NCBI GenBank assembly: GCA_021202925.1
Contig: JAJQCD010000008.1
Coordinates: 1 to 64,000, forward strand
Source of the DNA: Clostridiales bacterium
GTDB lineage: Bacteria; Bacillota; Clostridia; Lachnospirales; Lachnospiraceae
Reading direction: 5' to 3'
DNA length: 64,000 bases
The notes below the pieces were generated by a model. The model worked only from the letters and a program-made list of their open reading frames with translations. It was not told where the DNA came from and made no database searches. The first letter of the stretch is position 1. Each line of letters begins with the position of its first letter. Below are positions 45,286 through 53,447 of this stretch, one piece after another. A program made the position numbers and the translations under genes.

Positions 45286-45966
45286 TTATTCATTCTCCGC
45301 GCCATACTGCACATAATACGCATCAATCGCTTCCTTCAGACGATCGTCAATGATCACCCTTCCCCGGCAGGGCCTGTTGTAAAGATGTTCCACCACGTCT
45401 GCCATCGTCACGATCGCCGTCGTCCGAAAACCATACTTCTCCTCGATCTCCTTCAGCGCGGATTTCTTCCCCTGTCCCCGCTCCATACGGTCAACCGAGA
45501 CAACCATGCCCAGCACATCCACATCGCCCTGTGCGCGGATGATCGGCAGGGTCTCTTCGATGGAAGTTCCCGCCGTGGTCACATCCTCAATGATCACCAC
45601 CCGGTCATGATCCCGGATCGGACTGCCAAGCAAAATACCCTTGTCCCCGTGATCCTTGATCTCCTTGCGGTTGGAGCAGTACCGGATATCCGTGTCATAG
45701 AACTCACTGATCGCCATGGTCGCCGCCACAGACAGTGGAATCCCCTTATAGGCCGGTCCAAACAGTACATCAAAATCCGTTCCGAATGTGCTGATGATCG
45801 CCTTCGCGTAATATTCTCCGAGACGACGCAGCTGCGTCCCGGTGCGGTAGAATCCGGTGTTCACAAAGAACGGCGTCTTTCGACCGCTCTTCGTCACGAA
45901 ATCTCCAAATTTGAGGACCTCACTGTCAATCATAAACTCAATAAATTCTTTCTTATACTCTTCCAT
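45286..45966 (-). CDS. pyrE: orotate phosphoribosyltransferase
   Basis: Adds the ribose-phosphate from PRPP to orotate, giving OMP. The 226 residues include TKSGRKTPFFVNTG (orotate-binding), FGPAYKGIPLSVA, and the PRPP motif VVIIEDVTTAGTSIEE. The ATG at 45966 has GGAAAGGAAGA upstream. It follows pyrD by about 58 bp on the same strand; OMP then goes to PyrF, encoded first in the operon. Confidence 0.97.
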   Translation of the reverse strand: MEEYKKEFIEFMIDSEVLKFGDFVTKSGRKTPFFVNTGFYRTGTQLRRLGEYYAKAIISTFGTDFDVLFGPAYKGIPLSVAATMAISEFYDTDIRYCSNRKEIKDHGDKGILLGSPIRDHDRVVIIEDVTTAGTSIEETLPIIRAQGDVDVLGMVVSVDRMERGQGKKSALKEIEEKYGFRTTAIVTMADVVEHLYNRPCRGRVIIDDRLKEAIDAYYVQYGAENE

Positions 45967-46024
45967 CTTCGTCTTCCTTTCCCGATTTCCGGCTCCTTAA
46001 GCCAGGTTCCCGTCGGATCGTCCC

Positions 46025-46927
46025 TTATTTCACACAGCCGATCAGTTCCCGGATATCTTCCACGCCATGCTCTGCCATAAACCGCTCAATCCCGTCGGCA
46101 ATTTCCACAGTCGCGTAAGGATTGAAGAAATTCGCCGTTCCCACCGACACCGCTGTCGCACCTGCCATCAGGAACTCAACCGCATCCTCCGCCGTTGTAA
46201 TTCCTCCCATCCCAATCACCGGGATCCGCACCGCGTTCGCGGTCTGATAGACCATTCGCACCGCCACCGGCTTCACGGCCGGTCCGGAAAAACCGCCGGT
46301 CCGGTTCGCCAGCGCAAAGGTGCGCCGGTTGATATCGATCTTCATGCCGGTCAGTGTATTGATCAGCGAGAGGGCATCGGCTCCTCCCGCCTCCGCAGCC
46401 TTCGCCATCACCGTAATATCCGTCACATTCGGACTCAGCTTCATGATAACCGGCTGCTTCGCATGCCGTCGGACCTCGCGGGTAATCGCTTCCACTGCCT
46501 TCGGATCCTGACCGAAGGCAATGCCGCCCTCCTTTACATTCGGGCAGGAGATATTGATTTCCAGCAGATCCACCGGCTCGTCGCCCAGGCGCTCCACAAC
46601 CTCCAGATAATCCTCCGTCGTCCGGCCGCAGACATTGACAATGATCTTCGTGTCAAACTGCTTCAAAAACGGAATGTCCCGCTTCACAAACACATCGATG
46701 CCTGGATTCTGCAAGCCGATCGCGTTCAGCATCCCCCCGTACACCTCTGCGACGCGCGGCGTCGGATTTCCCGGCCAGGGAACATTCGCCACGCCCTTGG
46801 TCACCACCGCGCCCAGACGGTTCAGGTCGACAAACTCGCTGTATTCCACGCCGCTTCCGAATGTCCCGGAAGCCGTCATAACCGGATTTTTCAGTTCCAC
46901 TCCCGCAAGGGTCACTTTTGTATTCAT
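46025..46927 (-). CDS. pyrD: dihydroorotate dehydrogenase B, catalytic subunit
   Basis: Class 1B enzyme that oxidises dihydroorotate to orotate through FMN and hands electrons to PyrK and NAD+. The 300 residues show LKNPVMTASGTFGSG, LEINISCPNVKEGG with the active-site Cys, the FMN region VIGMGGITTAEDAVEFLMAGA, and MKLSPNVTD. Start: ATG 46927 sharing a base with the pyrK stop (TGATG); GTG 46930 is also possible with GGAGG 7 bases upstream. The tight link to pyrK fits a two-subunit complex. Confidence 0.96.
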   Translation of the reverse strand: MNTKVTLAGVELKNPVMTASGTFGSGVEYSEFVDLNRLGAVVTKGVANVPWPGNPTPRVAEVYGGMLNAIGLQNPGIDVFVKRDIPFLKQFDTKIIVNVCGRTTEDYLEVVERLGDEPVDLLEINISCPNVKEGGIAFGQDPKAVEAITREVRRHAKQPVIMKLSPNVTDITVMAKAAEAGGADALSLINTLTGMKIDINRRTFALANRTGGFSGPAVKPVAVRMVYQTANAVRIPVIGMGGITTAEDAVEFLMAGATAVSVGTANFFNPYATVEIADGIERFMAEHGVEDIRELIGCVK

Positions 46928-47697
46928 CACAAATCCACCTCCCCGGCCGCAAACACCGGGCCGTCCTTACAGATTCGTTTGTTGTGAACATGGGAGTGAT
47001 CATCCACTTCCGTTGACTGGCACACACATGCCAGACACGCGCCCACGCCGCATGCCATGCGTTCTTCCATGGAAATCCAGCAGGCAATGCCGTTTTCCTG
47101 CGCGTACGCTTTCACTGCACGAAGCATCGGCGTCGGACCACAGGCGTAAATGACATCTGCCTGAATTCCCTCTTCGCGGATGGCGTCCAGCACGGTTCCC
47201 CGTGTCCCCGCACTGCCATCTTCCGTTGCCACATACACCTTCGCGTATTGCTCCAGGTCTTCCCGCAGAAACTGCGTATTGCGGTATCCCAGCACCGCCT
47301 GTTTCTCTCCGGGAAGGCGCCTGGCCAATTCGAGCATCGGCGGAATTCCAATGCCGCCGCCGATCAGAAGCGCCCGCCTGCCTTGCACCGCATCCAGCGG
47401 GAATCCGTTCCCCAGAGGGCCTAACACTTCGATCCGATCTCCCGCCTGATAAGTCGAAAACTCTCCGGTTCCCGCTCCCGCAATCCGGTATACCACGCGC
47501 AGCCGCCCCCGCTCTGCATCCACCTCACACAGACTGATCGGCCGCGGCAGAATCCGGCTCTTATCTCTGGTATATACAGAAATAAACTGTCCGGGCACCG
47601 CCTCCTTCGCAATCGCGTCGGCCTGAATCCACATGCTGTAAATATCATCGGACAGAGTCTCCTGACGGATCACCCTGGCCGTAAGCTTCGTCTTCAT
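46927..47697 (-). CDS. pyrK: dihydroorotate dehydrogenase B, electron transfer subunit
   Basis: Carries FAD and a [2Fe-2S] cluster and passes electrons from PyrD to NAD+. The 256 residues have the FAD-binding RPISLCEVDAERG, the NAD-binding LIGGGIGIPPMLELARRL, and a C-terminal cluster with CGVGACLACVC and a fourth Cys in RICKDGPVF. The ATG at 47697 has GAGGAG 9 bases upstream (a GTG two codons up is too close). It ends overlapping pyrD. Confidence 0.96.
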   Translation of the reverse strand: MKTKLTARVIRQETLSDDIYSMWIQADAIAKEAVPGQFISVYTRDKSRILPRPISLCEVDAERGRLRVVYRIAGAGTGEFSTYQAGDRIEVLGPLGNGFPLDAVQGRRALLIGGGIGIPPMLELARRLPGEKQAVLGYRNTQFLREDLEQYAKVYVATEDGSAGTRGTVLDAIREEGIQADVIYACGPTPMLRAVKAYAQENGIACWISMEERMACGVGACLACVCQSTEVDDHSHVHNKRICKDGPVFAAGEVDL

Positions 47698-47716
47698 CTC
47701 CACTGGCTCCTCTCTG

Positions 47717-48634
47717 TCACAACACGCTGTTGATATCTGCGATCATATCAACGACCGCCTGTCTGGAAGCCTCTGCGAAATGCTCCGCGCCAAACTTCGC
47801 GTAAGCATCCTTCCGATACGCCGCAATGATACCGCGCGAGGAATTCACCACCGCACCCAGTCCATCCTTATTGAAGCAGGCTTTCAGATCCTGTGCCGTG
47901 CCGCCCTGCGCACCGTAACCCGGAACCAGGAAATAGGTATGCGGCATCAGCCGGCGCAGAATGGCTCCCATCTCCGGATAGGTCGCGCCCACGACCGCTC
48001 CCACATTGCTGTACGCTCCTTCGATGGTATCAGCGCCCCATTCGACTACCTTCGCCGCCACATGTTCATACAAAGGCTTTCCATCGATCAACTGATCCTG
48101 GAATTCCCCGCTTGACGGATTGGAGGTCTTCACCAGCACGAAAATCCCCTTATTCTCCGACCGGCAGACGTCCACAAACGGTTTCACGCCATCCGTTCCC
48201 AGATACGGATTCACCGTCAGGAAATCGGTGTCGAATGCCCGGCAGACCGTACTCCCGACCGTTACACTGCCCAGATGCGCCGTCGCATAAGCCGCAGACG
48301 TAGAGCCGATATCACCGCGCTTCGCATCACCAATCACAATCAGTCCCTTGCTCTGGCAATAACGCACCGTCTTCTCGTAAGCCCTAAGCCCCTCAATTCC
48401 AAACTGCTCGTACATCGCGATCTGCGGCTTTACGGAAGGAATCAGATCCCATGTCGCGTCTACAATCTCTTTATTAAAATTCCAGATGGCATCCGCCGCG
48501 CCTGCCAGCGTCTCGCCAAACTCCCCGAAGGATCGCTTTAGGATATGCTCCGGGATGTAACTCAGCATCGGGTCAAGGCCGACACAGATCGGCGCCTTCG
48601 TCTTCTGTATCTTTTCAATCAGCTTCTGAATCAT
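47717..48634 (-). CDS. pyrF: orotidine 5'-phosphate decarboxylase, type 2
   Basis: Removes CO2 from OMP to give UMP. The 305-residue length and the motifs ICVGLDPML, VIGDAKRGDIGST (catalytic Lys/Asp) and YGAQGGTAQDL are those of the larger type 2 enzymes. The ATG at 48634 has AGGAGG about 8 bases upstream; an eight-codon extension is rejected. It is the first gene of pyrF-pyrK-pyrD-pyrE. Confidence 0.96.
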   Translation of the reverse strand: MIQKLIEKIQKTKAPICVGLDPMLSYIPEHILKRSFGEFGETLAGAADAIWNFNKEIVDATWDLIPSVKPQIAMYEQFGIEGLRAYEKTVRYCQSKGLIVIGDAKRGDIGSTSAAYATAHLGSVTVGSTVCRAFDTDFLTVNPYLGTDGVKPFVDVCRSENKGIFVLVKTSNPSSGEFQDQLIDGKPLYEHVAAKVVEWGADTIEGAYSNVGAVVGATYPEMGAILRRLMPHTYFLVPGYGAQGGTAQDLKACFNKDGLGAVVNSSRGIIAAYRKDAYAKFGAEHFAEASRQAVVDMIADINSVL

Positions 48635-48678
48635 AACAAAAATCCTCCTGCTCATCAAATCTTCCAGTCATGGTTATT

Positions 48679-48707
48679 AGCTTACCATAAAGCAGTCGGC
48701 TTAGCAA
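48679..48707 (-). promoter_or_regulatory. possible pyr operon promoter
   Basis: Minus-strand TTGCTA (48702-48707), 17 bases, TAAGCT (48679-48684). The match is weak. I did not see a PyrR-type attenuator in the short leader, although a modest GCC-rich hairpin lies further upstream near 48721-48740. Confidence 0.4.
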
Positions 48708-48760
48708 GCGAAGCTTTTGAACCGCCTGCCGAAAGGCAATCTCCCTTCTCCATTTTCTGC

Positions 48761-48789
48761 TTGACGGACTCCTCCCATTCCGCTACACT
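48761..48789 (+). promoter_or_regulatory. promoter of the GNAT gene
   Basis: TTGACG (48761-48766), 17 bases, TACACT (48784-48789), about 40 bp before the ATG at 48829. Confidence 0.65.
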
Positions 48790-48828
48790 GAAATCCTGTA
48801 AAACATTGTTAAGGAAAGGGAACACACC

Positions 48829-49605
48829 ATGCACGACGAATCCATCCTCCGCACGAACTCACTGTCTGACAGCTCACTCCGTGATATACTCGATCTCATT
48901 CATCTCTGCGAATGTCACGACAACCAGCCGTTTGACTACCCCTTACACGAAGACGGGCAACTCCACTGGCTCCTGTATGCCGGACCGGGGAGCTGTCTGA
49001 AAGCTGTACTGACCCTGATTCCCATAGATGGAGAAACCGTCGAATGCTGCGCCTTCACCTGTCCGGCGATGCGAAGAAACGGCTGTTTTTCGCGTCTTCT
49101 GGAACAGGCCGAAGAAGAAGCCGGCGATCGATACCTTCTTTTTGCCGTCAGGCCGGTTCCAGACACACTGGCCGTGCTGGATGCGCTTTCCGCGGAATGC
49201 ATTTCTGTCGAACACCGGATGGAACGGACGCTTTCTGATGACGATCGACACCTTCCGGAACGGTTCCGGCGGTTGGATGCCACTTCTGCACTGTTAACCG
49301 ATGTCATGGGAACCGATGAGCGCTGGGAACTCATCACCAATCCCCCCACAGACGCCCCCCTCGCCTCCTGCCTGCTCACTCCGGCCGGAGATTCCTGTGT
49401 CTGCCTGCACCATGTGGAAGTGACAGAATCCATGCGCGGGCAGGGATACGGCTCGGCGCTGCTGTTTTTTCTCTTTCAGAAACTTGCCTGCCGCAATATC
49501 CGCTCGATCGTCCTTCATGTCTCCGGAGACAACTCCGCCGCCATCGCCCTGTACAGAAAAACAGGGTTCCGCATCACCGAAACCCTGTCCTGTTATCTCT
49601 GTTAA
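48829..49605 (+). CDS. GNAT family N-acetyltransferase
   Basis: A 258-residue protein. The C-terminal half is a clear GNAT domain with the acetyl-CoA loop MRGQGYGSALL, an LHVSGDNSAAIALYRKTGF stretch and a Tyr/Phe-rich end. The N-terminal half (about 40-135) looks like a weak second GNAT copy (AMRRNGCFSRLLEQAEEEAG), so it may be a tandem protein. The substrate is unknown. The ATG has GGAAAGGGAA about 10 bases upstream. Single-gene unit with its own promoter. Confidence 0.8.
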   Translation: MHDESILRTNSLSDSSLRDILDLIHLCECHDNQPFDYPLHEDGQLHWLLYAGPGSCLKAVLTLIPIDGETVECCAFTCPAMRRNGCFSRLLEQAEEEAGDRYLLFAVRPVPDTLAVLDALSAECISVEHRMERTLSDDDRHLPERFRRLDATSALLTDVMGTDERWELITNPPTDAPLASCLLTPAGDSCVCLHHVEVTESMRGQGYGSALLFFLFQKLACRNIRSIVLHVSGDNSAAIALYRKTGFRITETLSCYLC

Positions 49606-49680
49606 CCGACACTGCCACACTGCATATTCCAACCGGCAGAACCCGCCACGCCGATCCGCCGCTGTCCTTCTCTTACAGTG

Positions 49681-50517
49681 TTACAGTGCGTCGATCTGCT
49701 GCGCAGCCGCATCCAGCCAGTCCACATCCAGATACTCGATTGTCCCTTCGTCCACATGCTGCGCGACCTTCGGCTCCATCGGAATCTTCGCAAGCACCGG
49801 AATTCCGAACTCTTTGGCAATTTCATCGATATGACTCTCACCGAAAACCGAAATCTTCTGTCCGCAGCACGGGCAGACCACATAACTCATGTTCTCCACC
49901 AGTCCGAGAATCGGAATGTCCATCTTTCTCGCCATGTTCACGGCCTTTTCCACGATCATGGATACCAGTTCCTGCGGAGACGTCACAATGATAATGCCGT
50001 CCACCGGCAGCGACTGAAATACAGTCAGGGGCACATCCCCGGTGCCTGGCGGCATATCCACGAACATACAGTCAATGTCCTGCCAGAGAGTCTGGTTCCA
50101 GAACTGCTTCACCACTCCCGCAAGAACCGGTCCTCTCCAGATGACCGGATCCGTCTCGTGATCCAGAAGCAGATTGGAGGATATGATCTGAATCCCGGTC
50201 GCTGTCGTTGCCGGAACCATCAGATTATCCCTCGTTACGGAAAGACCGTCGATCCCCAGTCCGAACGACTTCGGAATCGAAGGCCCGGTGATATCCGCAT
50301 CCAGAATCGCCGTCCGCTTTCCCTTACTGTTCATCTTCACCGCCATCAGCGATGTGATCAATGACTTACCAACACCGCCCTTGCCGCTGACAACACCAAT
50401 CACCTTACCGACACGGCTGCCCTTCGCAAGCTTCTCCTGCATGCTTGCCGGCGCCATGCGGCTCGGACAATCCTCCCCGCAGCTGCTGCACTGCGACGGG
50501 GTACAATTCTCACTCAT
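49681..50517 (-). CDS. Mrp/Nbp35 family iron-sulfur carrier ATPase
   Basis: A 278-residue P-loop protein that binds and delivers Fe-S clusters. It has an N-terminal Cys cluster (ENCTPSQCSSCGEDC), the deviant Walker A GKGGVGKSLITS, the switch VDMPPGTGDVPLT, and a C-terminal CPCC pair in VVCPCCGQKISVFG. The N-terminal Cys cluster is the Nbp35-like feature. The ATG at 50517 has GGAGGAG about 8 bases upstream. It lies convergent with the GNAT gene and divergent from the alarmone synthetase gene. Confidence 0.92.
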   Translation of the reverse strand: MSENCTPSQCSSCGEDCPSRMAPASMQEKLAKGSRVGKVIGVVSGKGGVGKSLITSLMAVKMNSKGKRTAILDADITGPSIPKSFGLGIDGLSVTRDNLMVPATTATGIQIISSNLLLDHETDPVIWRGPVLAGVVKQFWNQTLWQDIDCMFVDMPPGTGDVPLTVFQSLPVDGIIIVTSPQELVSMIVEKAVNMARKMDIPILGLVENMSYVVCPCCGQKISVFGESHIDEIAKEFGIPVLAKIPMEPKVAQHVDEGTIEYLDVDWLDAAAQQIDAL

Positions 50518-50676
50518 TTCCAACTCCTCCATTTCAAATGACAGTTTTAAACGGTTCTGACCCATTGCTCAAAACCATCTTAATCCGACCCTTGCAAAAA
50601 AGCAAGTTCTTTATTCTATACACATCCATTCAAAACCATTTTTCCACCGTTCACAGAAATTTTACCAATCAGAAGC

Positions 50677-50704
50677 TTGTATGTCATTCCGAATCTGGTA
50701 TAAT
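50677..50704 (+). promoter_or_regulatory. promoter of the alarmone synthetase gene
   Basis: TTGTAT (50677-50682), 16 bases, TATAAT (50699-50704), about 20 bp before the start codon. Confidence 0.6.
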
Positions 50705-50725
50705 AAAAAAAAGGATGTTGAAACC

Positions 50726-51442
50726 ATGAACGTGAATATCAATCCCAACGGTGAATTAACCCAATCCGCCGTCAATGTCCCCAATCTGGCTCCGGTTCCA
50801 AAGGCTCTGATGCACGAGGCCGCCGGTTTTCAGAATGCGATGATGATGTACACCTGCGCGATTCGTGAAGTCAAGACAAAGCTTGAGGTCCTCAACGACG
50901 AGCTTTCCATCCGCCACCAGAGGAACCCCATCGAGATGATCAAGTCCAGGGTCAAACGGCCATCCAGCATCGTTGACAAACTGGAGCGCCGGGGGCACCC
51001 GGTCACCCTCGAATCCATGCAGAAAAATCTGGATGATATTGCAGGAATTCGCGTGATCTGTTCCTTTCTCGATGACATTTACACGGTTTCTGACATGCTT
51101 GTCCGCCAGGACGACGTGACCGTCATCGCAATCAAGGACTACATAAAGAATCCCAAACCAAACGGATACCGCAGCTATCACCTGATCATCGAAGTGCCCG
51201 TCTACTTCTCCAATGAAAAGCGCAACATCCGCGTAGAAGTTCAGGTTCGCACAATTGCCATGGATTTCTGGGCCAGTCTCGATCATCAGCTCAAATACAA
51301 AAAGAACATCCAGGTTGACGCGGACCAGATCAGTGAAGAGCTTCGCCAATGCGCCGAGACCATCGCACAGACAGACCAGCGCATGCTGCAGATCCGGAAA
51401 AGCATCGAATCACACAGTGACGTGTCGGAAAACAATCCATAA
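50726..51442 (+). CDS. GTP pyrophosphokinase family protein (small alarmone synthetase, RelQ/YjbM type)
   Basis: A 238-residue single-domain (p)ppGpp synthetase. RelA/SpoT synthetase motifs are visible: SRVKRPSSIVDKLERR, NLDDIAGIRVICSFLDDIY, KNPKPNGYRSYHLIIEVPV, and the EVQVRTIAMDFWASLDHQL end motif. No hydrolase, TGS or ACT domains are present. These enzymes make alarmone from ATP and GDP/GTP under envelope or starvation stress. The ATG at 50726 has AAGGATG 8 bases upstream. A strong hairpin follows. Confidence 0.93.
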   Translation: MNVNINPNGELTQSAVNVPNLAPVPKALMHEAAGFQNAMMMYTCAIREVKTKLEVLNDELSIRHQRNPIEMIKSRVKRPSSIVDKLERRGHPVTLESMQKNLDDIAGIRVICSFLDDIYTVSDMLVRQDDVTVIAIKDYIKNPKPNGYRSYHLIIEVPVYFSNEKRNIRVEVQVRTIAMDFWASLDHQLKYKKNIQVDADQISEELRQCAETIAQTDQRMLQIRKSIESHSDVSENNP

Positions 51443-51470
51443 ACACATCGCTTACAGCAGACACAACATC

Positions 51471-51506
51471 AGCCGGACAGTCGGGAAAAGCTCCCGATGT
51501 CCGGCT
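51471..51506. terminator. bidirectional hairpin terminator
   Basis: AGCCGGACAGTCGGGA (51471-51486) pairs with TCCCGATGTCCGGCT after the loop AAAGC (one unpaired base). It lies between convergent genes ending at 51442 (+) and 51546 (-). Confidence 0.65.
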
Positions 51507-51545
51507 GATTATCATTTGACTGACATCATCAAAAAATCCCCTCTG

Positions 51546-52073
51546 TCAGTGATTCTCCTCAAAAGAAGGTCTGACGACTCCCCAGAATACCCAGCCCTCC
51601 GCCTGATACCACTCATAGTTGCAGGTATCCAGATGAACCGGGTCCGGATTCTGTCCATAATAAGTAAAGCCATCCTCCAGATTCTCACACACGATTCCGA
51701 CATGGCCATATAACTCTCCCCAGGTCAGCCCGGTCGTCTCATCCACCTTATCATAATTCGATACCGTCCACACACATACGTCTCCCGGCATCACCTCGAA
51801 CGGTTCTCCTTCCACATATTCCAGCTGTGTCCAGTCCTCCCCCATATTGTTCATATAATATTTGGCGTCACCGTCCACACTCAGTCCAAACAACTCTTCA
51901 TAATACTGTTCGAGAAGCGCGACGCATTCCTGATTTCTGCCCACATAAGTTCCTTCCCGCTCCTTCAGCCAGTCCATCGCCTGATCCCGCGTCACGGCAA
52001 ACGCCTGCAAGGGCAAAACCGCCGTCATCATCAACACCGCTGCCGCAACCGCCAGCCAGTTTTTCCGTCTCAT
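51546..52073 (-). CDS. secreted CHAP-domain hydrolase
   Basis: A 175-residue protein with a cleavable signal peptide (MRRKNWLAVAAAVLMM, with an AFA-type cleavage site near residue 26). A CHAP/NlpC-like domain follows: the catalytic Cys in GRNQECVALLEQYYEEL and His in LYGHVGIVCENL, with a VMPGDVCVW motif. Such enzymes cleave peptidoglycan cross-links or stems. It starts 3 bp after the folT stop with GGAGAGAAGGA upstream, so it is probably cotranscribed with the folate transporter component. Confidence 0.82.
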   Translation of the reverse strand: MRRKNWLAVAAAVLMMTAVLPLQAFAVTRDQAMDWLKEREGTYVGRNQECVALLEQYYEELFGLSVDGDAKYYMNNMGEDWTQLEYVEGEPFEVMPGDVCVWTVSNYDKVDETTGLTWGELYGHVGIVCENLEDGFTYYGQNPDPVHLDTCNYEWYQAEGWVFWGVVRPSFEENH

Positions 52074-52076
52074 TGG

Positions 52077-52676
52077 TTATCCTTCTCTCCTTCCGCGGCA
52101 GGCCGACGCCTCCCGCATGCCAACCGCCTCCCGCAGGAGACGAAATACTCCGGCCGCCTCCAACGCCCGCGCAATCGAATAAAACAACAGCGAATTGATC
52201 GGCCACATCACCAGGTTCTTCATCACACGCATGGGCAAGAGCGCCATAAATCCCTTCCCATACAGAATACTCAGACAGAACGTCGTCATCAGCATATTGC
52301 AGATCACACTGACCATCAGCTCCGCCATCAGAATGCGCCGGATGGTCAGCTTCCTGCGATAATAAAAGCAGCCGTAAATCAGGCCACCCACCATTGGCAC
52401 AAGGGTCAGCGGCGGAAAATATCCTCCCGTCGGTTTGATCAGATATTTCAGAATATCCAGCGCACCTCCAAAGATACAGCCAACCGCCGGTCCAAACAGG
52501 TAATACACGAATTGATTTGAAATCATGGAAAATCCAATCTTGATATAATCCCCGACAGCGATCGTAAAATAGCCCAGAACCACAGATATCGCCGCAAACA
52601 TGGCACAGACCGTGATTGTCCGGGTATTACTGAATTCGCGACAGGAATCCGAGAATAAAGCAATCGTTTTTCTCAT
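52077..52676 (-). CDS. folT: folate-family ECF transporter S component
   Basis: A 199-residue integral membrane protein with five to six helices. It has an FSNTRTITVCAMFAAISVVLGYF-type start (given in part), then IKIGFSMISNQFVYYLFGPAVG and PTGGYFPPLTLVPMVGGLIYG. It binds folate and works with a shared ECF energising module not seen here. The ATG at 52676 has AAGGAGG about 8 bases upstream, and that site is held by a hairpin below a THF riboswitch, which strongly supports the folate assignment. Confidence 0.88.
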   Translation of the reverse strand: MRKTIALFSDSCREFSNTRTITVCAMFAAISVVLGYFTIAVGDYIKIGFSMISNQFVYYLFGPAVGCIFGGALDILKYLIKPTGGYFPPLTLVPMVGGLIYGCFYYRRKLTIRRILMAELMVSVICNMLMTTFCLSILYGKGFMALLPMRVMKNLVMWPINSLLFYSIARALEAAGVFRLLREAVGMREASACRGRREG

Positions 52677-52686
52677 AAAAAATGAC

Positions 52687-52718
52687 CTCCTTTGCAGAAT
52701 TCTCGAACCACAAAGGAG
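52687..52718 (-). promoter_or_regulatory. Shine-Dalgarno-sequestering hairpin of folT
   Basis: On the minus strand CTCCTTTG (complement of 52711-52718) pairs perfectly with CAAAGGAG (52687-52694), the latter containing the folT ribosome binding site. With the THF riboswitch upstream this is the likely off-switch: a translational control rather than a transcription terminator. Confidence 0.7.
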
Positions 52719-52741
52719 ATACGGCGCAAGGCCTCTATTCT

Positions 52742-52851
52742 CTTCGCAGCGGGATGCGGAATATGCACCGCAAGGAACTCTCCGGCTCCTTTTCGTCCTG
52801 CCGACAACTCCCTGTCCGGCTGGCACTTAACGCGCACACTCCTACTCTGCT
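52742..52851 (-). promoter_or_regulatory. tetrahydrofolate (THF) riboswitch
   Basis: On the minus strand the RNA starts GCAGAGUAGGAG, has the conserved CGCGUUAAGUGCC (complement of 52822-52834), a stem with GGACAGGGAGUUGUC, GGACGAAAAGGAGCC, and closes with UGCGGUGCAUAUUCCGCAU and CCGCUGCGAAG, whose CUGC pairs with GCAG at the start. Element order and conserved GAGUAG and GUUAAGUG blocks match the THF-I class found before folT. It lies directly before the sequestering hairpin. Confidence 0.88.
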
Positions 52852-52873
52852 CATATGCTGTTTTCTGTCCTTC

Positions 52874-52901
52874 ATTCTACCATAGTTTGCGCTTTTGTAA
52901 A
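52874..52901 (-). promoter_or_regulatory. folT promoter
   Basis: Minus-strand TTTACA (52896-52901), 16 bases, TAGAAT (52874-52879), about 25 bp upstream of the riboswitch 5' end. Confidence 0.65.
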
Positions 52902-52910
52902 GCGAAATTT

Positions 52911-53192
52911 TCATGGTGATTCCACATGCTCGTCTTCCTCTTCTTCCCTCCTCCCCTGCTCTGCCTGCCTCAACCGCTTTCGCTCCATCGCGAGCCGTCT
53001 TTCTTCCTCCTCCAGAACCTCCAGTATCTGACGCAGGGTCACCTGGCTTCTGTTCTTTCCGGAAATCACATCACAGATCGTCCCATCTGTCTTCCCGATT
53101 CGCAGCGCGAGATCGCGGGCCGTCATATTGTACGTCCACAGCTTAATCTTAATTCGCTCTCCGTCCGGTGTCAGTTTTCTCGTGCGTCTCAC
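52911..53192 (-). CDS. small HTH (XRE-type) protein with charged tail
   Basis: A 93-residue protein. Residues about 20-60 form a helix-turn-helix (YNMTARDLALRIGKTDGTI, then SGKNRSQVTLRQILEVL). The last 35 residues are a highly charged helix (EEERRLAMERKRLRQAEQ). It starts at a GTG (53192) with AGGAG upstream. It is divergent from an XRE regulator gene with a 255-bp AT-rich region between them. Confidence 0.65.
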   Translation of the reverse strand: MRRTRKLTPDGERIKIKLWTYNMTARDLALRIGKTDGTICDVISGKNRSQVTLRQILEVLEEEERRLAMERKRLRQAEQGRREEEEDEHVESP

Positions 53193-53286
53193 TGCTCCAC
53201 CTCTCCTTGCTGATTACCCATACTTGCTTTATCTCAATGAAACTCATTTTTCAAAAAGACAGCTTTTTCCCAACAGAAACATTCGG

Positions 53287-53307
53287 AAATATCATTTACC
53301 GATATTT
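53287..53307. promoter_or_regulatory. operator-like dyad, left site
   Basis: AAATATC, 7 bases, GATATTT: perfect 7-bp arms. It lies just downstream of the -10 box of the minus-strand HTH promoter. The ATATCA half-site recurs in the other dyad of this intergenic region. Confidence 0.55.
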
Positions 53308-53313
53308 ATTTTT

Positions 53314-53342
53314 ATATTACATCGATACATGATATTTGTCAA
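53314..53342 (-). promoter_or_regulatory. promoter of the small HTH gene
   Basis: Minus-strand TTGACA (53337-53342), 17 bases, TAATAT (53314-53319). The spacer holds another ATATCA-type half-site. Confidence 0.7.
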
Positions 53343-53357
53343 TGTATTTTCAATCTC

Positions 53358-53399
53358 TTGACTTTGTCATCATCCACTGATATCATAGTTCAATATCAG
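53358..53399 (+). promoter_or_regulatory. promoter and operator-like dyad of the XRE gene
   Basis: TTGACT (53358-53363), 17 bases, TATCAT (53381-53386). CTGATAT, 9 bases, ATATCAG (53377-53399) is a perfect dyad lying across the -10 box, as expected for autorepression. The XRE start codon is about 50 bp downstream. Confidence 0.65.
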
Positions 53400-53447
53400 G
53401 TTATTGGGGTCACAAGTATTTGACCGGCAAAAATTGGAGGCTCTTAC

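Noticed and set aside
48635-48828. PyrR-type attenuator or riboswitch ahead of pyrF
   Set aside because: No conserved anti-antiterminator or terminator with a T-run was visible in the short leader.
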